The position numbers were made by a program, and so were the translations under genes. Under the pieces are notes generated by a model. The model worked only from the letters and a program-made list of their open reading frames with translations. It was not told the origin of the DNA and made no database searches. A stretch of DNA of 61,228 bases from Desulfofustis sp. PB-SRB1 (GTDB lineage: Bacteria; Desulfobacterota; Desulfobulbia; Desulfobulbales; Desulfocapsaceae): NCBI GenBank assembly GCA_016722945.1, contig JAEQMT010000036.1, positions 1-61,228 of the forward strand, read 5' to 3'. Shown here one piece after another: positions 1-6,700 of the stretch. The first letter of the stretch is position 1. Each line of letters starts with the position of its first letter.

Positions 1-465
1 TCCTACATCAATGTCGACGCGCGAATCGGCATGTTCATGATCGGCTACTCCATCAGCCCAGCCATGGTCATGAACATGGTCGGCAAGGGTTCGAAATACC
101 CCTTCGCCTATCGCGACGCCGACGGCGACTACCTCTCGGGCGGCAGTACCTACAAACTGAACATTCCAGGGCCCGTTCCGGCGGCAAACTTCTGGAGCAT
201 TACGCTGTATGACGCTGCCAATGCATCGGGACTGCAGAATGGCCAGCCGTTTCCATCGATCGGCTCCCTGGATAAATTGCAGTACAACGACGACGAATCC
301 GTCGATCTCTACTTCGGCCCTGAGCTGCCTGAAGGCGTCCCGGCATCAAATTGGCGCAGGACCGTTCCAGGCAAGGGATGGTTCGTGCTGTTCCGGCTCT
401 ACAGCCCAACCCAGCCCTTCTTTGACAACTCCTGGCGGCCGGGCGACTTCGAGAAGATCAACTAA
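1..465 (+). CDS. DUF1254/DUF1214 family protein, C-terminal part (5' end outside window)
   Basis: The reading frame is already open at base 1 (Ser-Tyr-Ile-Asn-Val...), so the gene starts upstream and only about 154 C-terminal residues are seen. This portion corresponds to the DUF1214 domain: aromatic and Gly-rich beta-strand segments such as FWSITLYD, VDLYFGPELPEG and WFVLFRLYSPTQPFFD. The same landmarks appear near the end of the next gene (FWSVTAYE, VDIYFGPDKPEG, YFRLYSPKQAFMD), so the two genes are tandem paralogues. The function of this family is not established; members are often exported. The stop is followed after 24 bases by the next gene, which has its own ribosome-binding site, so the pair is probably one transcript. 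The internal Met codon at 31 is not the true start. Confidence 0.85.
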   Translation, partial: SYINVDARIGMFMIGYSISPAMVMNMVGKGSKYPFAYRDADGDYLSGGSTYKLNIPGPVPAANFWSITLYDAANASGLQNGQPFPSIGSLDKLQYNDDESVDLYFGPELPEGVPASNWRRTVPGKGWFVLFRLYSPTQPFFDNSWRPGDFEKIN

Positions 466-489
466 CAGCCACAGAGCGGAGAGTGCAAA

Positions 490-1935
490 ATGATGAAGAA
501 AACAATGCTGATTGCTATAGCAATCGGAGCAATCCTGACAAGTACCGTACTGCAGGCAGAAACCATCGACACCCGTATCGGCAAGTTGGAATTCACCCAT
601 GATTTCGCCAACGGCTACCCGACCGATGAAACCGTCAAGAAGCTGTTTAATGAAATGGACTTCCAACGGGCCGTACAGGCCTATATCTGGGCGATACCGT
701 TTGCCAGTATGGCGCAGTGGCAATACGCGCACACGGAGCAACTCGGGGCCGAGAACGGCCAGGCCGTCTTTCTGGAGAGCTACAAGGATCGGCTGGGTGG
801 GCTCACCTACAATGCGACCACGCCTTACGTACTGCCGTTCATCGACCTGGCCGAGGGGCCCTGGGTGGTTGTGATGCCGGAGGCGGAGGTGCGCGGAGCG
901 GCGCACGATATGTGGCAGATCGCCATTACCCGGATGACCGAGCCGGGCAAGTACCTCTTTGTGGGTCCAGGCCAAGACGTGCCAACCGATGCCCAGGCAC
1001 AAGGCTACACGGTGGCGAAATCGCCGTCGATGAATCTATTGGTCGGTATACGCTTGATGGCGACCGATGAGGCCCAGCGCCTGACGGACCTCGAAGCGAT
1101 TCAGGTCTACCCCTATGCCGAGCGAGGCAATCCGCAGCCAAGAGGGTATATCCGCCCCGAGGGCAAGTCCTGGATGGCGGCCGCGCCGAAGGGTTTCGCC
1201 TATTTCGAGCGCTTGGCCGAGTGGCTGGATAAGGAACCGGTCGCCGAACGCGATCGTTTCTTCATGGCCATGCTCAAGCCCCTTGGCATCGAGAAGGGCA
1301 AGCCCTTCGAGCCGACGCCGGAGCAGAAGGCGATCCTGACCGAGGCGGCGCTGGTCGGCGAGGCCATGGCCAAGGCCAACGATTTCTCCAAGCGCCTCGA
1401 AGACGCGCACTACATGGACGGCTCGCGGTGGGAGTTCGCCACCGTTTCGCCGCCCGATCAGCGGCGCGAATACTACGACGAGCTGGACGGACGCGCCGCC
1501 TGGTTCTACGAAGCGGTCACCAACGACCCCGCCATGCACGGGCAGAAGACCGGAAAGGGCCAGGTCTACCTGGCGGCCTACAAGGACAAGGATGGCGATT
1601 GGCTCGATGGGAGTAAAAACTATAGACTGCATGTGCCCGCTGATGTGCCCGCCGAGACCTTTTGGTCGGTCACCGCCTATGAGGTCAGCACCCGCACCCT
1701 GATAAACAACTCCTATGGGATTGCCGACCGCTCCTCGCGCATGGACTTGGCCATGAACCCGGATGGCTCGGTCGACATATACTTCGGTCCCGATAAGCCG
1801 GAGGGCGACAAGTCGAAAAACTGGATTCCCACCGAGGCGGGGCGCGCCTGGTTCCCCTATTTCCGGCTCTACTCACCCAAGCAGGCTTTTATGGATCGCA
1901 GTTGGGTGCTATCGGACATCGAGAAGGCCAGGTAG
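490..1935 (+). CDS. Exported DUF1254/DUF1214 domain protein
   Basis: A 481-aa protein. The N-terminus (MMKKTMLIAIAIGAILTS, then TVLQAE) is a clear Sec signal peptide with probable cleavage after the LQA region, so the protein is periplasmic or outer. Residues about 40-170 match the DUF1254 domain (YIWAIPFASMAQWQ, then TPYVLPFIDLAEGPWVV). The C-terminal 110 residues match DUF1214. The length is normal for two-domain members. A GGAGAG ribosome-binding site precedes the ATG. It lies 24 bases behind a gene for a paralogous protein, an arrangement common for this family. No catalytic motif is recognised and the biochemical role is unknown. No transcription terminator is obvious after the stop. Confidence 0.88.
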   Translation: MMKKTMLIAIAIGAILTSTVLQAETIDTRIGKLEFTHDFANGYPTDETVKKLFNEMDFQRAVQAYIWAIPFASMAQWQYAHTEQLGAENGQAVFLESYKDRLGGLTYNATTPYVLPFIDLAEGPWVVVMPEAEVRGAAHDMWQIAITRMTEPGKYLFVGPGQDVPTDAQAQGYTVAKSPSMNLLVGIRLMATDEAQRLTDLEAIQVYPYAERGNPQPRGYIRPEGKSWMAAAPKGFAYFERLAEWLDKEPVAERDRFFMAMLKPLGIEKGKPFEPTPEQKAILTEAALVGEAMAKANDFSKRLEDAHYMDGSRWEFATVSPPDQRREYYDELDGRAAWFYEAVTNDPAMHGQKTGKGQVYLAAYKDKDGDWLDGSKNYRLHVPADVPAETFWSVTAYEVSTRTLINNSYGIADRSSRMDLAMNPDGSVDIYFGPDKPEGDKSKNWIPTEAGRAWFPYFRLYSPKQAFMDRSWVLSDIEKAR

Positions 1936-2386
1936 TACGCACAGGCAATAAGATAACAACCGGTGTTAGCGGACAGCGCTGTGCGCCGCCACTTAATCGG
2001 TGCATCAGCGTCGCCATGAAGCAAAAAGGGTAATGTAATACTTTAATCACTCTTTCGATCATCACAGTCAAACGCATTAACAGATTGCCGTCGCCGTCAT
2101 AGACAGCCAGCAACCGGGGCAGCCCTTGCCGGAGATATTTTTCGCTAATTGCAATCGATCTTCTTGGCGATTCGCCTTAAGAGGGGGTTTAATAGTGGAC
2201 TGACCCTGGTTTTCCAATGTATCGACAATTGGCAAAACTGCTTGCATGTTTTGTGTTCCTGCCGCGTAGCGGCTTCGCCCCACAAGTCGGTCGAGTTGAC
2301 CTGTAGCACTGCACGCACCAGGCCGCTCACCTCTCCGTTGCCGTACGTTCCAGCTTGGCCATTATGCCTTAAAAATATAAATGAAG
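1936..2386. other. Intergenic stretch without a supported gene
   Basis: About 450 bases between the DUF1254 gene and the higBA promoter. Short open frames exist on both strands but none has a ribosome-binding site or a recognisable family. GC content falls towards the right, marking the transition into an AT-rich island. It may hold decayed coding sequence, but I cannot name it. Confidence 0.5.
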
Positions 2387-2415
2387 TTGACAATATAACG
2401 GATGATCGTTATAAT
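2387..2415 (+). promoter_or_regulatory. Consensus sigma-70 promoter with embedded palindromic operator for higBA
   Basis: TTGACA at 2387-2392 and TATAAT at 2410-2415 are perfect consensus hexamers with a 17-base spacer. Between and overlapping them lies a perfect inverted repeat, TATAACG (2394-2400), GATGAT, CGTTATA (2407-2413). This is where an autorepressing HigA (Xre-type) antitoxin would be expected to bind and block RNA polymerase. Transcription should begin around 2421-2423, essentially at the higB start codon, so the transcript may be leaderless. The operator assignment is inference from its symmetry and position. Confidence 0.75.
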
Positions 2416-2422
2416 ATGATCT

Positions 2423-2716
2423 ATGATAAGATCTTTCAGGGGTAAAGGAACTGAAGATATTTTTGATGGAATAACTTCCAAGTCGGCAAGAAAAATCTGT
2501 CCTCAATCTCTTTGGCCGGTTGCAATGAGAAAACTCGACCAGATTAACAGGGTACAAGATTTAGCTGAGCTACAAGTTCCGCCAGGGAATCGACTCGAGC
2601 AACTAAAAGGAGATCGTGAAAACCAATTCAGTATCCGAATAAACCAACAATACCGTATCTGTTTTATGTGGGAGGAGGGACATGCATATGAAGTCGAAAT
2701 CACAGATTATCACTAA
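2423..2716 (+). CDS. higB: HigB-type (RelE superfamily) mRNA-interferase toxin
   Basis: A 97-aa basic protein with the HigB layout: it begins MIRSFRGKG and carries QINRVQDLAELQVPPGNRLE, then LKGDRENQFSIRINQQYRI and WEEGHAYEVEITDYH at the end. The RINQQYRICFMW segment is the conserved core strand of HigB/RelE ribosome-dependent endoribonucleases. Family members are about 92 aa, so the length is right. The ATG at 2423 matches the family N-terminus and lies only 8 bases after a consensus -10 box, with no room for a Shine-Dalgarno sequence. The antitoxin gene follows with a 35-base overlap, giving the toxin-first order typical of higBA. Codon use is more AT-rich than in surrounding metabolic genes, consistent with acquisition by transfer. 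Confidence 0.9.
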   Translation: MIRSFRGKGTEDIFDGITSKSARKICPQSLWPVAMRKLDQINRVQDLAELQVPPGNRLEQLKGDRENQFSIRINQQYRICFMWEEGHAYEVEITDYH

Positions 2717-3053
2717 TATAATAGCAAGGAGGCTTCCAGCAAATCGTCCTCCAACACATCCTGGGGAAATGCTTCTAGAAGAATTTGTCAAGCCTCTTAA
2801 CATAACCCAAACTGAACTTGCGCTAAAATTAGGCGTCTCATATCCCCGGTTAAACGAAATTATCAAAGGCCGCCGATCAGTTACACCAGATACAGCACTC
2901 CGGTTATCCCAGGTAGTAGGCATGTCGGCGGACTTTTGGCTTGGGCTCCAGCAAGATTGGGATCTTTGGCATGCAATGAAAAGCCCAAAAGCTCTTGAAA
3001 TCAGAAAATTGCAACCCCTTAACCCTACAACGAAACTTATATTGACGTCATAG
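2682..3053 (+). CDS. higA: HigA-type Xre family antitoxin, C-terminus replaced by IS sequence
   Basis: A 123-aa protein containing an Xre-type helix-turn-helix (about residues 37-75: ITQTELALKLGVSYPRLNEI, then IKGRRSVTPDTALRLSQVV), preceded by the HigA signature NRPPTHPGEMLLEEF and followed by MSADFWLGLQQDWDLWHAM. It should neutralise HigB and repress the promoter at 2387-2415. Met codons at 2682 and 2688 are both possible starts; the first overlaps higB. After ...EIRKLQPL the frame runs into the left end of an IS701-family element, so the last ten residues (NPTTKLILTS) and the stop come from the element. Removing the element and one TTAA copy restores ...LQPLKKHLEKMA and a stop at 4579-4581. 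The DNA-binding and toxin-facing parts are intact, so function may be preserved. Confidence 0.9.
   Translation: MHMKSKSQIITNIIARRLPANRPPTHPGEMLLEEFVKPLNITQTELALKLGVSYPRLNEIIKGRRSVTPDTALRLSQVVGMSADFWLGLQQDWDLWHAMKSPKALEIRKLQPLNPTTKLILTS
3019..3035. repeat. Left end of IS701-family element: TTAA target copy plus terminal inverted repeat
   Basis: TTAACCCTACAACGAAA is the exact reverse complement of 4540-4556. TTAA (3019-3022) fits the YTAR target preference of IS701 elements, and CCCTACAACGAAA (3023-3035) is the terminal repeat. Pairing continues imperfectly into TTAT. Confidence 0.9.
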
Positions 3054-4552
3054 CCACAATATGTAACACTGCGCAACATAACCCAAACCATGGAGGTGGG
3101 CCTATGTTGCCGTCAATTCGATCCGTTGAGCACACGTACGAAATACCGAAATTCTCGATCACCACAAAAGACATTGATGGTTTTTATTCCGAACTTGAAG
3201 GGTATCATGAGGTTTTTGCCGACTGTTTCCACCGGAGTGAGTCGCGGGGCCATTTTTTTAAGTACATGGCCGGCCAATTCAGTGAGCTTGAAAGGAAGTC
3301 GATTGAACCGATTGCCGTTAATATCAAAGGCGGAAATGTTAGAGCAATGCAGCGGTTTATCAGTGACGCGGAATGGGATGAGGATAAAATAAGCCGCAAG
3401 TATCGTCATATGGTTAATGATGATATGGGTGATCCAAACGGCATTCTCATTTTCGATGAATCTGGTTTTGTCAAAAAAGGATCCGACTCGATCGGTGTAG
3501 CCAGACAATACTGCGGCACCATTGGAAAGGTGGATAATTGTCAGGTCGGTGTATTCGCGGCGTATGCCTCCCCCCAGGGGTACGCCCTGATTGACAAGCG
3601 GCTTTTCATTCCAGAGAAATGGTTCACCAAAGACTATGCCGCAAAACGGGAAAAATGCGCTTTACCCGAAAATATCAAGTTCAAAACCAAACCGCAACTG
3701 GCGGTTGAGATGTTTACTGCAATTCGAGACGAGGGGATACTTCCATTCAAATACATTGCCACCGACAGCCTGTATGGCTCAAGCCCCGAATTTATCAATG
3801 CGGTTGATCGGCTTCCCGGGGTCACCTATTTTGTATCCATGGCCAGTGACACCCGTTGTTGGCTGAAAAGACCCGTCGTCAGGGAAAAGACATACAAATA
3901 CAAGGGCACGGTCAAAACCAGGAGAATTCTGGAAGATACATCAAAGACCCCCATTGCGTTCATCGATCTTGCCAAAAGCATCAATGATTTCTTCTGGTAC
4001 AGGCGAAAGGTCTCCGAAGGCACCAAAGGCCCTATTATGTATGAATTCACTAAGCGCCGGGTTGTATTGTCAAAAGATGGATTGCCGGAAAAGGAAGTGT
4101 GGTTGGTCATCAAGCGAACGCTCGGCCCCAAGCCGGAATATTCGTTTTTTATCAGCAACGCCCCGGTCAGCACTCGCCTTGCAAAGTTTGTCTGGCTGAG
4201 CGGAGTGCGGTGGGCTATTGAGCAATGCTTTGAAGAAACGAAAACAGAGCTGGGGATGGACCACTATGAAGTTCGTAAATATTCCGGCTGGAATCATCAT
4301 ATTCTGACATGTATGCTGGGGCATTTTTTCCTCTGGCACCTCAAGATACGGTTGGGGGAAAAAAACGCCGTCTATTACTCTGTCGCAGCTTAGGATGTTG
4401 ATTGAAACGGTTCTGCCAATCGCCCACTATGACGCCATGACAATGTTGGCGCTGATTGAGAGCGTGCAGGTTAAGAATCACAGAGCGTATCTTTCGCATC
4501 GAAGACGACGCCTGCGATCATTAAATGATTTTAAATAACTTTCGTTGTAGGG
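3023..4552 (+). mobile_element. IS701-family insertion sequence, 1530 bp, inserted in higA
   Basis: The element is bounded by inverted repeats CCCTACAACGAAA / TTTCGTTGTAGGG and flanked on both sides by TTAA (3019-3022 and 4553-4556), the expected 4-bp YTAR target duplication. It contains one transposase reading frame, currently frameshifted near the 3' end. Excising it in silico together with one TTAA restores an uninterrupted higA reading frame, which confirms both the ends and the target site. The element supplies a new stop codon for higA. Confidence 0.93.
3104..4538 (+). pseudogene. IS701-family DDE transposase, frameshifted near the C-terminus
   Basis: The first frame (3104-4393, 429 codons) is a typical IS701 transposase. 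The first catalytic Asp is D118 in ILIFDESGFVKKG, followed by the family signature SIGVARQYCGTIGKVDNCQV. The second Asp is D221 in YIATDSLYG, and the Glu lies in IEQCFEETKTELG near residue 375. A GGAGG ribosome-binding site sits just before the ATG. At 4354-4365 a G5-A7 run shifts the frame. The downstream frame continues TPSITLSQLRMLIETVLPI and ends RRLRSLNDFK at a TAA at 4536-4538, two bases from the right terminal repeat. With one A fewer the protein would be a single frame of about 477 aa. The lesion may be real, a homopolymer sequencing error or transcriptional slippage. The catalytic core is complete. Confidence 0.88.
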
Positions 4553-4556
4553 TTAA
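4540..4556. repeat. Right end of IS701-family element: terminal inverted repeat plus TTAA target copy
   Basis: TTTCGTTGTAGGGTTAA is the exact reverse complement of 3019-3035. The repeat proper ends at 4552, and TTAA at 4553-4556 is the duplicated target. Confidence 0.9.
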
Positions 4557-4581
4557 AAAGCATCTAGAAAAAATGGCATAA
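4557..4581 (+). pseudogene. Stranded 3' tail of higA beyond the insertion element
   Basis: Joined to 3018-3022, these bases encode KKHLEKMA followed by TAA in the higA frame. They are the original C-terminus of the antitoxin, now cut off by the 1530-bp element. The reconstructed frame has no internal stop. Confidence 0.85.
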
Positions 4582-4637
4582 CGAATAAGGTCAGATCCTG
4601 CGAGGAACGAGCCACGAGCAAATAGGAGTTATGTAAA

Positions 4638-4820
4638 ATGAAGAATTTTGAGCGAGATTTATTGTCCTTTTACTCTGGTTTTCGTGGCAAGAAGCCTACC
4701 CTACTAAACGTTGGTGCACGAATGGGAAAGAAGTACTGGCCGATGAGCTCACTTTATCTTCCCCTGATTGGCCTTGCCTACCTTGGTGCTGGGTATTCGG
4801 GAGCTATGTATGTTTTGTGA
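4638..4820 (+). CDS. Small hypothetical protein, frame continues past an in-frame TGA
   Basis: A 60-aa product beginning MKNFERDLLSFYSGF, with an AGGAG ribosome-binding site about 10 bases before the ATG. The second half is hydrophobic (SLYLPLIGLAYLGAGYSGAM) and looks like the start of a membrane segment. The frame stops at TGA (4818-4820) inside that segment, but the same frame then stays open for 42 further codons (FVFGVLVNTACNWSRF through LDSYQSQ) to TAA at 4947-4949. The intact gene was therefore probably about 103 codons with Trp or another residue at the TGA. A 7-bp hairpin lies 9 bases after the TGA. I do not recognise the family. A nonsense-mutated membrane protein is the simplest explanation. 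Confidence 0.45.
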   Translation: MKNFERDLLSFYSGFRGKKPTLLNVGARMGKKYWPMSSLYLPLIGLAYLGAGYSGAMYVL

Positions 4821-4965
4821 TTTGTATTCGGTGTTCTTGTAAACACCGCTTGCAATTGGTCGCGTTTTTCCAGAGTTTTGATACCACTAGAGAAACACCT
4901 TGACTGGGGTAGGGTAGAAGAAACCCTCGATAGCTATCAGAGTCAATAATAAACTTTTGGAGCGG

Positions 4966-5029
4966 ATTTGAGCGGCGCGTGCAAATTTATCGGAGTAAAC
5001 CCTTTTGCTCTTGCACGCGCTGCTCAAAT
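4966..5029. terminator. Large inverted repeat after the phn operon, possible terminator
   Basis: ATTTGAGCGGCGCGTGCAA (4966-4984) pairs with TTGCACGCGCTGCTCAAAT (5011-5029) with a single mismatch over 19 bases and a 26-base loop. It lies 9 bases beyond the stop of the acetyltransferase gene, the last gene of the minus-strand operon. There is no long T tract on either side, so termination may be weak or the structure may protect the transcript 3' end. Confidence 0.55.
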
Positions 5030-5037
5030 TACTCAAA

Positions 5038-5676
5038 TTAGCTGTTATCATATTTACGAACAAAATCTTCCGCCGGCAGGTTTCTAAAATCGCCAAGTCT
5101 TTCTTTGAGTTGATTGCGATCCCAGTCCCACCAGCAGATTCGCTGTAAACCCTCGATCACCCAGTCCGGGAAACGTGTGCGGATCGGTGCGGCCGGCACC
5201 CCGCCGACAATGGTGAAGGGGGCGACATCTTTGCTGACCACGGCGCCGGCGCCGACCACCGCGCCAGTGCCGATAGTTACCCCGGGCAGGACAATAGCAC
5301 CGTGGCCGAGCCAGACGTCATGGCCGATGGTGACCGGTGAAGCGCGCCGCCAGTTGAAAAAATCGGGATCATCGTCACCGAGCTCAAACTGTCTGGAACG
5401 GTAGGTAAAGTGGTGCAGCACAGCTCGCGGCAGGGGATGATTGCCGGGGTTGATCCGGCACTGGGCGGCCACCGAACAGAACTTGCCCATGGTGGTGTAG
5501 ATGATGTCGCAGTCGGTGGTGACATAGGAGTAATCGCCGAGGGTGGATTCGACGATGGTTGTTCCGGCGCCAACCTCCGTCCACTCGCCAAGCTCCGTGT
5601 CGGAAACTATGGCGCTTGGGTGGATGGAAGGAGTGGTTCCTAAGGGTGGTTGCTCTTTCTTTACGCTGGTTTTCAT
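5038..5676 (-). CDS. Phosphonate-cluster hexapeptide-repeat acetyltransferase
   Basis: A 212-aa left-handed beta-helix acyltransferase. Hexapeptide turns are visible throughout (SAIVSD, TEVGAG, VTIGHDVWLGHGAIVLPGV, TIGTGAVVGAGAVV), ending in the usual VGGVPAAPIRTRFPDWVIEG cap. The insert with INPGNHPLPRAVLHHFTYRS and DFFNWRRASPV is typical of the acetyltransferases found in phosphonate gene clusters (the phn_thr-fam group related to LpxA/GlmU-type enzymes). Its start overlaps the stop of the upstream phosphatase-family gene by four bases, so they are translationally coupled as the last two genes of the phn operon. The acceptor is unknown; acetylation of an aminoalkylphosphonate is one inference from context. 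No C-P lyase gene is nearby. Confidence 0.85.
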   Translation of the reverse strand: MKTSVKKEQPPLGTTPSIHPSAIVSDTELGEWTEVGAGTTIVESTLGDYSYVTTDCDIIYTTMGKFCSVAAQCRINPGNHPLPRAVLHHFTYRSRQFELGDDDPDFFNWRRASPVTIGHDVWLGHGAIVLPGVTIGTGAVVGAGAVVSKDVAPFTIVGGVPAAPIRTRFPDWVIEGLQRICWWDWDRNQLKERLGDFRNLPAEDFVRKYDNS

Positions 5677-6647
5677 GAAGTTTTCTCGTGGTTGAAATGG
5701 CCCGGTCGTTGCACCAGATCTTTACAGAGATGCACGGCATGCTCATGCACCGCCGCGGCGCCGGTGAACAAAACACCCTGATGATTGAGGTAGCGGCTGG
5801 GCCCGTTTAAGTGCAGGGCCTTGCCGCGCACGTCGGTGGCGTGAGCGCCGACTTCCCGATAGATGCAGGCAGTGGCCGCAAAATCCCAGATGCAGCCGCC
5901 ACCGGCGCCGGGCTGGGGCAGTTTGAAAAAGAGGGCCGGGTTATTTTCGAGCACCTTGCATCCATTTATCACCGAACCGCCATATTCATAGGCGTGAACA
6001 TCATGGTAGCCGTTTTTCGCGGCCATATCCGAAAGCGCCTCGATGATGGCCGGGTAGATCGGCTGGGCGCCGAAACTTCTGTCATGAATAAGAGACAAGG
6101 TGGCATCTTCGGCGATGGGCGGTACCGTAAACGGCCGTTCGTTTATCCGGGCGCCACACCCTCTGGTTGCCTGATAGAGGGTTTGTTCCGCCGGATCGAA
6201 GACAACCCCCACAAGAGGCTCACCGCTTCGATCAATCAGGGCGATGGCCACCGAATAGCCGGATTTGCCTTCGCTGAAGTGGAGGGTGCCGTCCAGCGGG
6301 TCGATGGCGATGAAGTAATCCTTGACAAAGCGGCTGTTATCATCCTCACGTTCCTCGCAGAGCAGCCCGATATCATAGCCCTTGAGAACCGGCAGCAGCG
6401 ATTCGATGATGATGTGCTCACTCGTCAGATCGACATCGGTCACCAACCGGGCCGCCTCGCTTGCTCCACCGAGCGTGGGCTCATGTGGTAAGTATGTGGC
6501 TCGTTTTTGATGACGGGTGAGCGTTTTGCCGGCACACGAAGCGATATACTCTCCGGCCCTGACAGCGCCTTTTACGGCCGCCTCGGTTATGTCGATCAGA
6601 TCTTCTTGAGTCAGGTTCATGGCCGTGCAGATAGGAAAGGTGTCCAC
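5673..6647 (-). CDS. Inositol monophosphatase / CysQ-family phosphatase
   Basis: Up to 324 aa. The metal-binding signature of the Li-sensitive phosphatase superfamily is clear: EER...D then FIAIDPLDGTLHFSEGKSGY, where IDPLDGT holds the two metal-ligand Asp residues, and the later GGGCIWDFAATACI matches the C-terminal WDxAA-type motif. Members hydrolyse sugar phosphates or 3'-phosphoadenosine compounds; which substrate applies here is not evident. The frame can start at GTG 6647, which has a GGTAAGGT-like site upstream, or at ATG 6620. It lies between phnE2 and the acetyltransferase in one operon, so a role in processing phosphorylated intermediates of organophosphonate use, or in phosphate release, is a reasonable inference. 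Confidence 0.82.
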   Translation of the reverse strand: MDTFPICTAMNLTQEDLIDITEAAVKGAVRAGEYIASCAGKTLTRHQKRATYLPHEPTLGGASEAARLVTDVDLTSEHIIIESLLPVLKGYDIGLLCEEREDDNSRFVKDYFIAIDPLDGTLHFSEGKSGYSVAIALIDRSGEPLVGVVFDPAEQTLYQATRGCGARINERPFTVPPIAEDATLSLIHDRSFGAQPIYPAIIEALSDMAAKNGYHDVHAYEYGGSVINGCKVLENNPALFFKLPQPGAGGGCIWDFAATACIYREVGAHATDVRGKALHLNGPSRYLNHQGVLFTGAAAVHEHAVHLCKDLVQRPGHFNHEKTS

Positions 6648-6700
6648 ACCTTACCAACACATCTCGGAACGAGCCTCAAAAAACGTGTAGCAATCAAGGC

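Noticed and set aside
2145-2445. Short frames on both strands before higBA
   Set aside because: The plus frame runs through the higBA promoter and operator; neither has start signals or a recognisable product.
5811-6491. A 226-codon plus-strand frame
   Set aside because: It lies antisense to the inositol monophosphatase-family gene, which shows the metal-binding motif; no ribosome-binding site.
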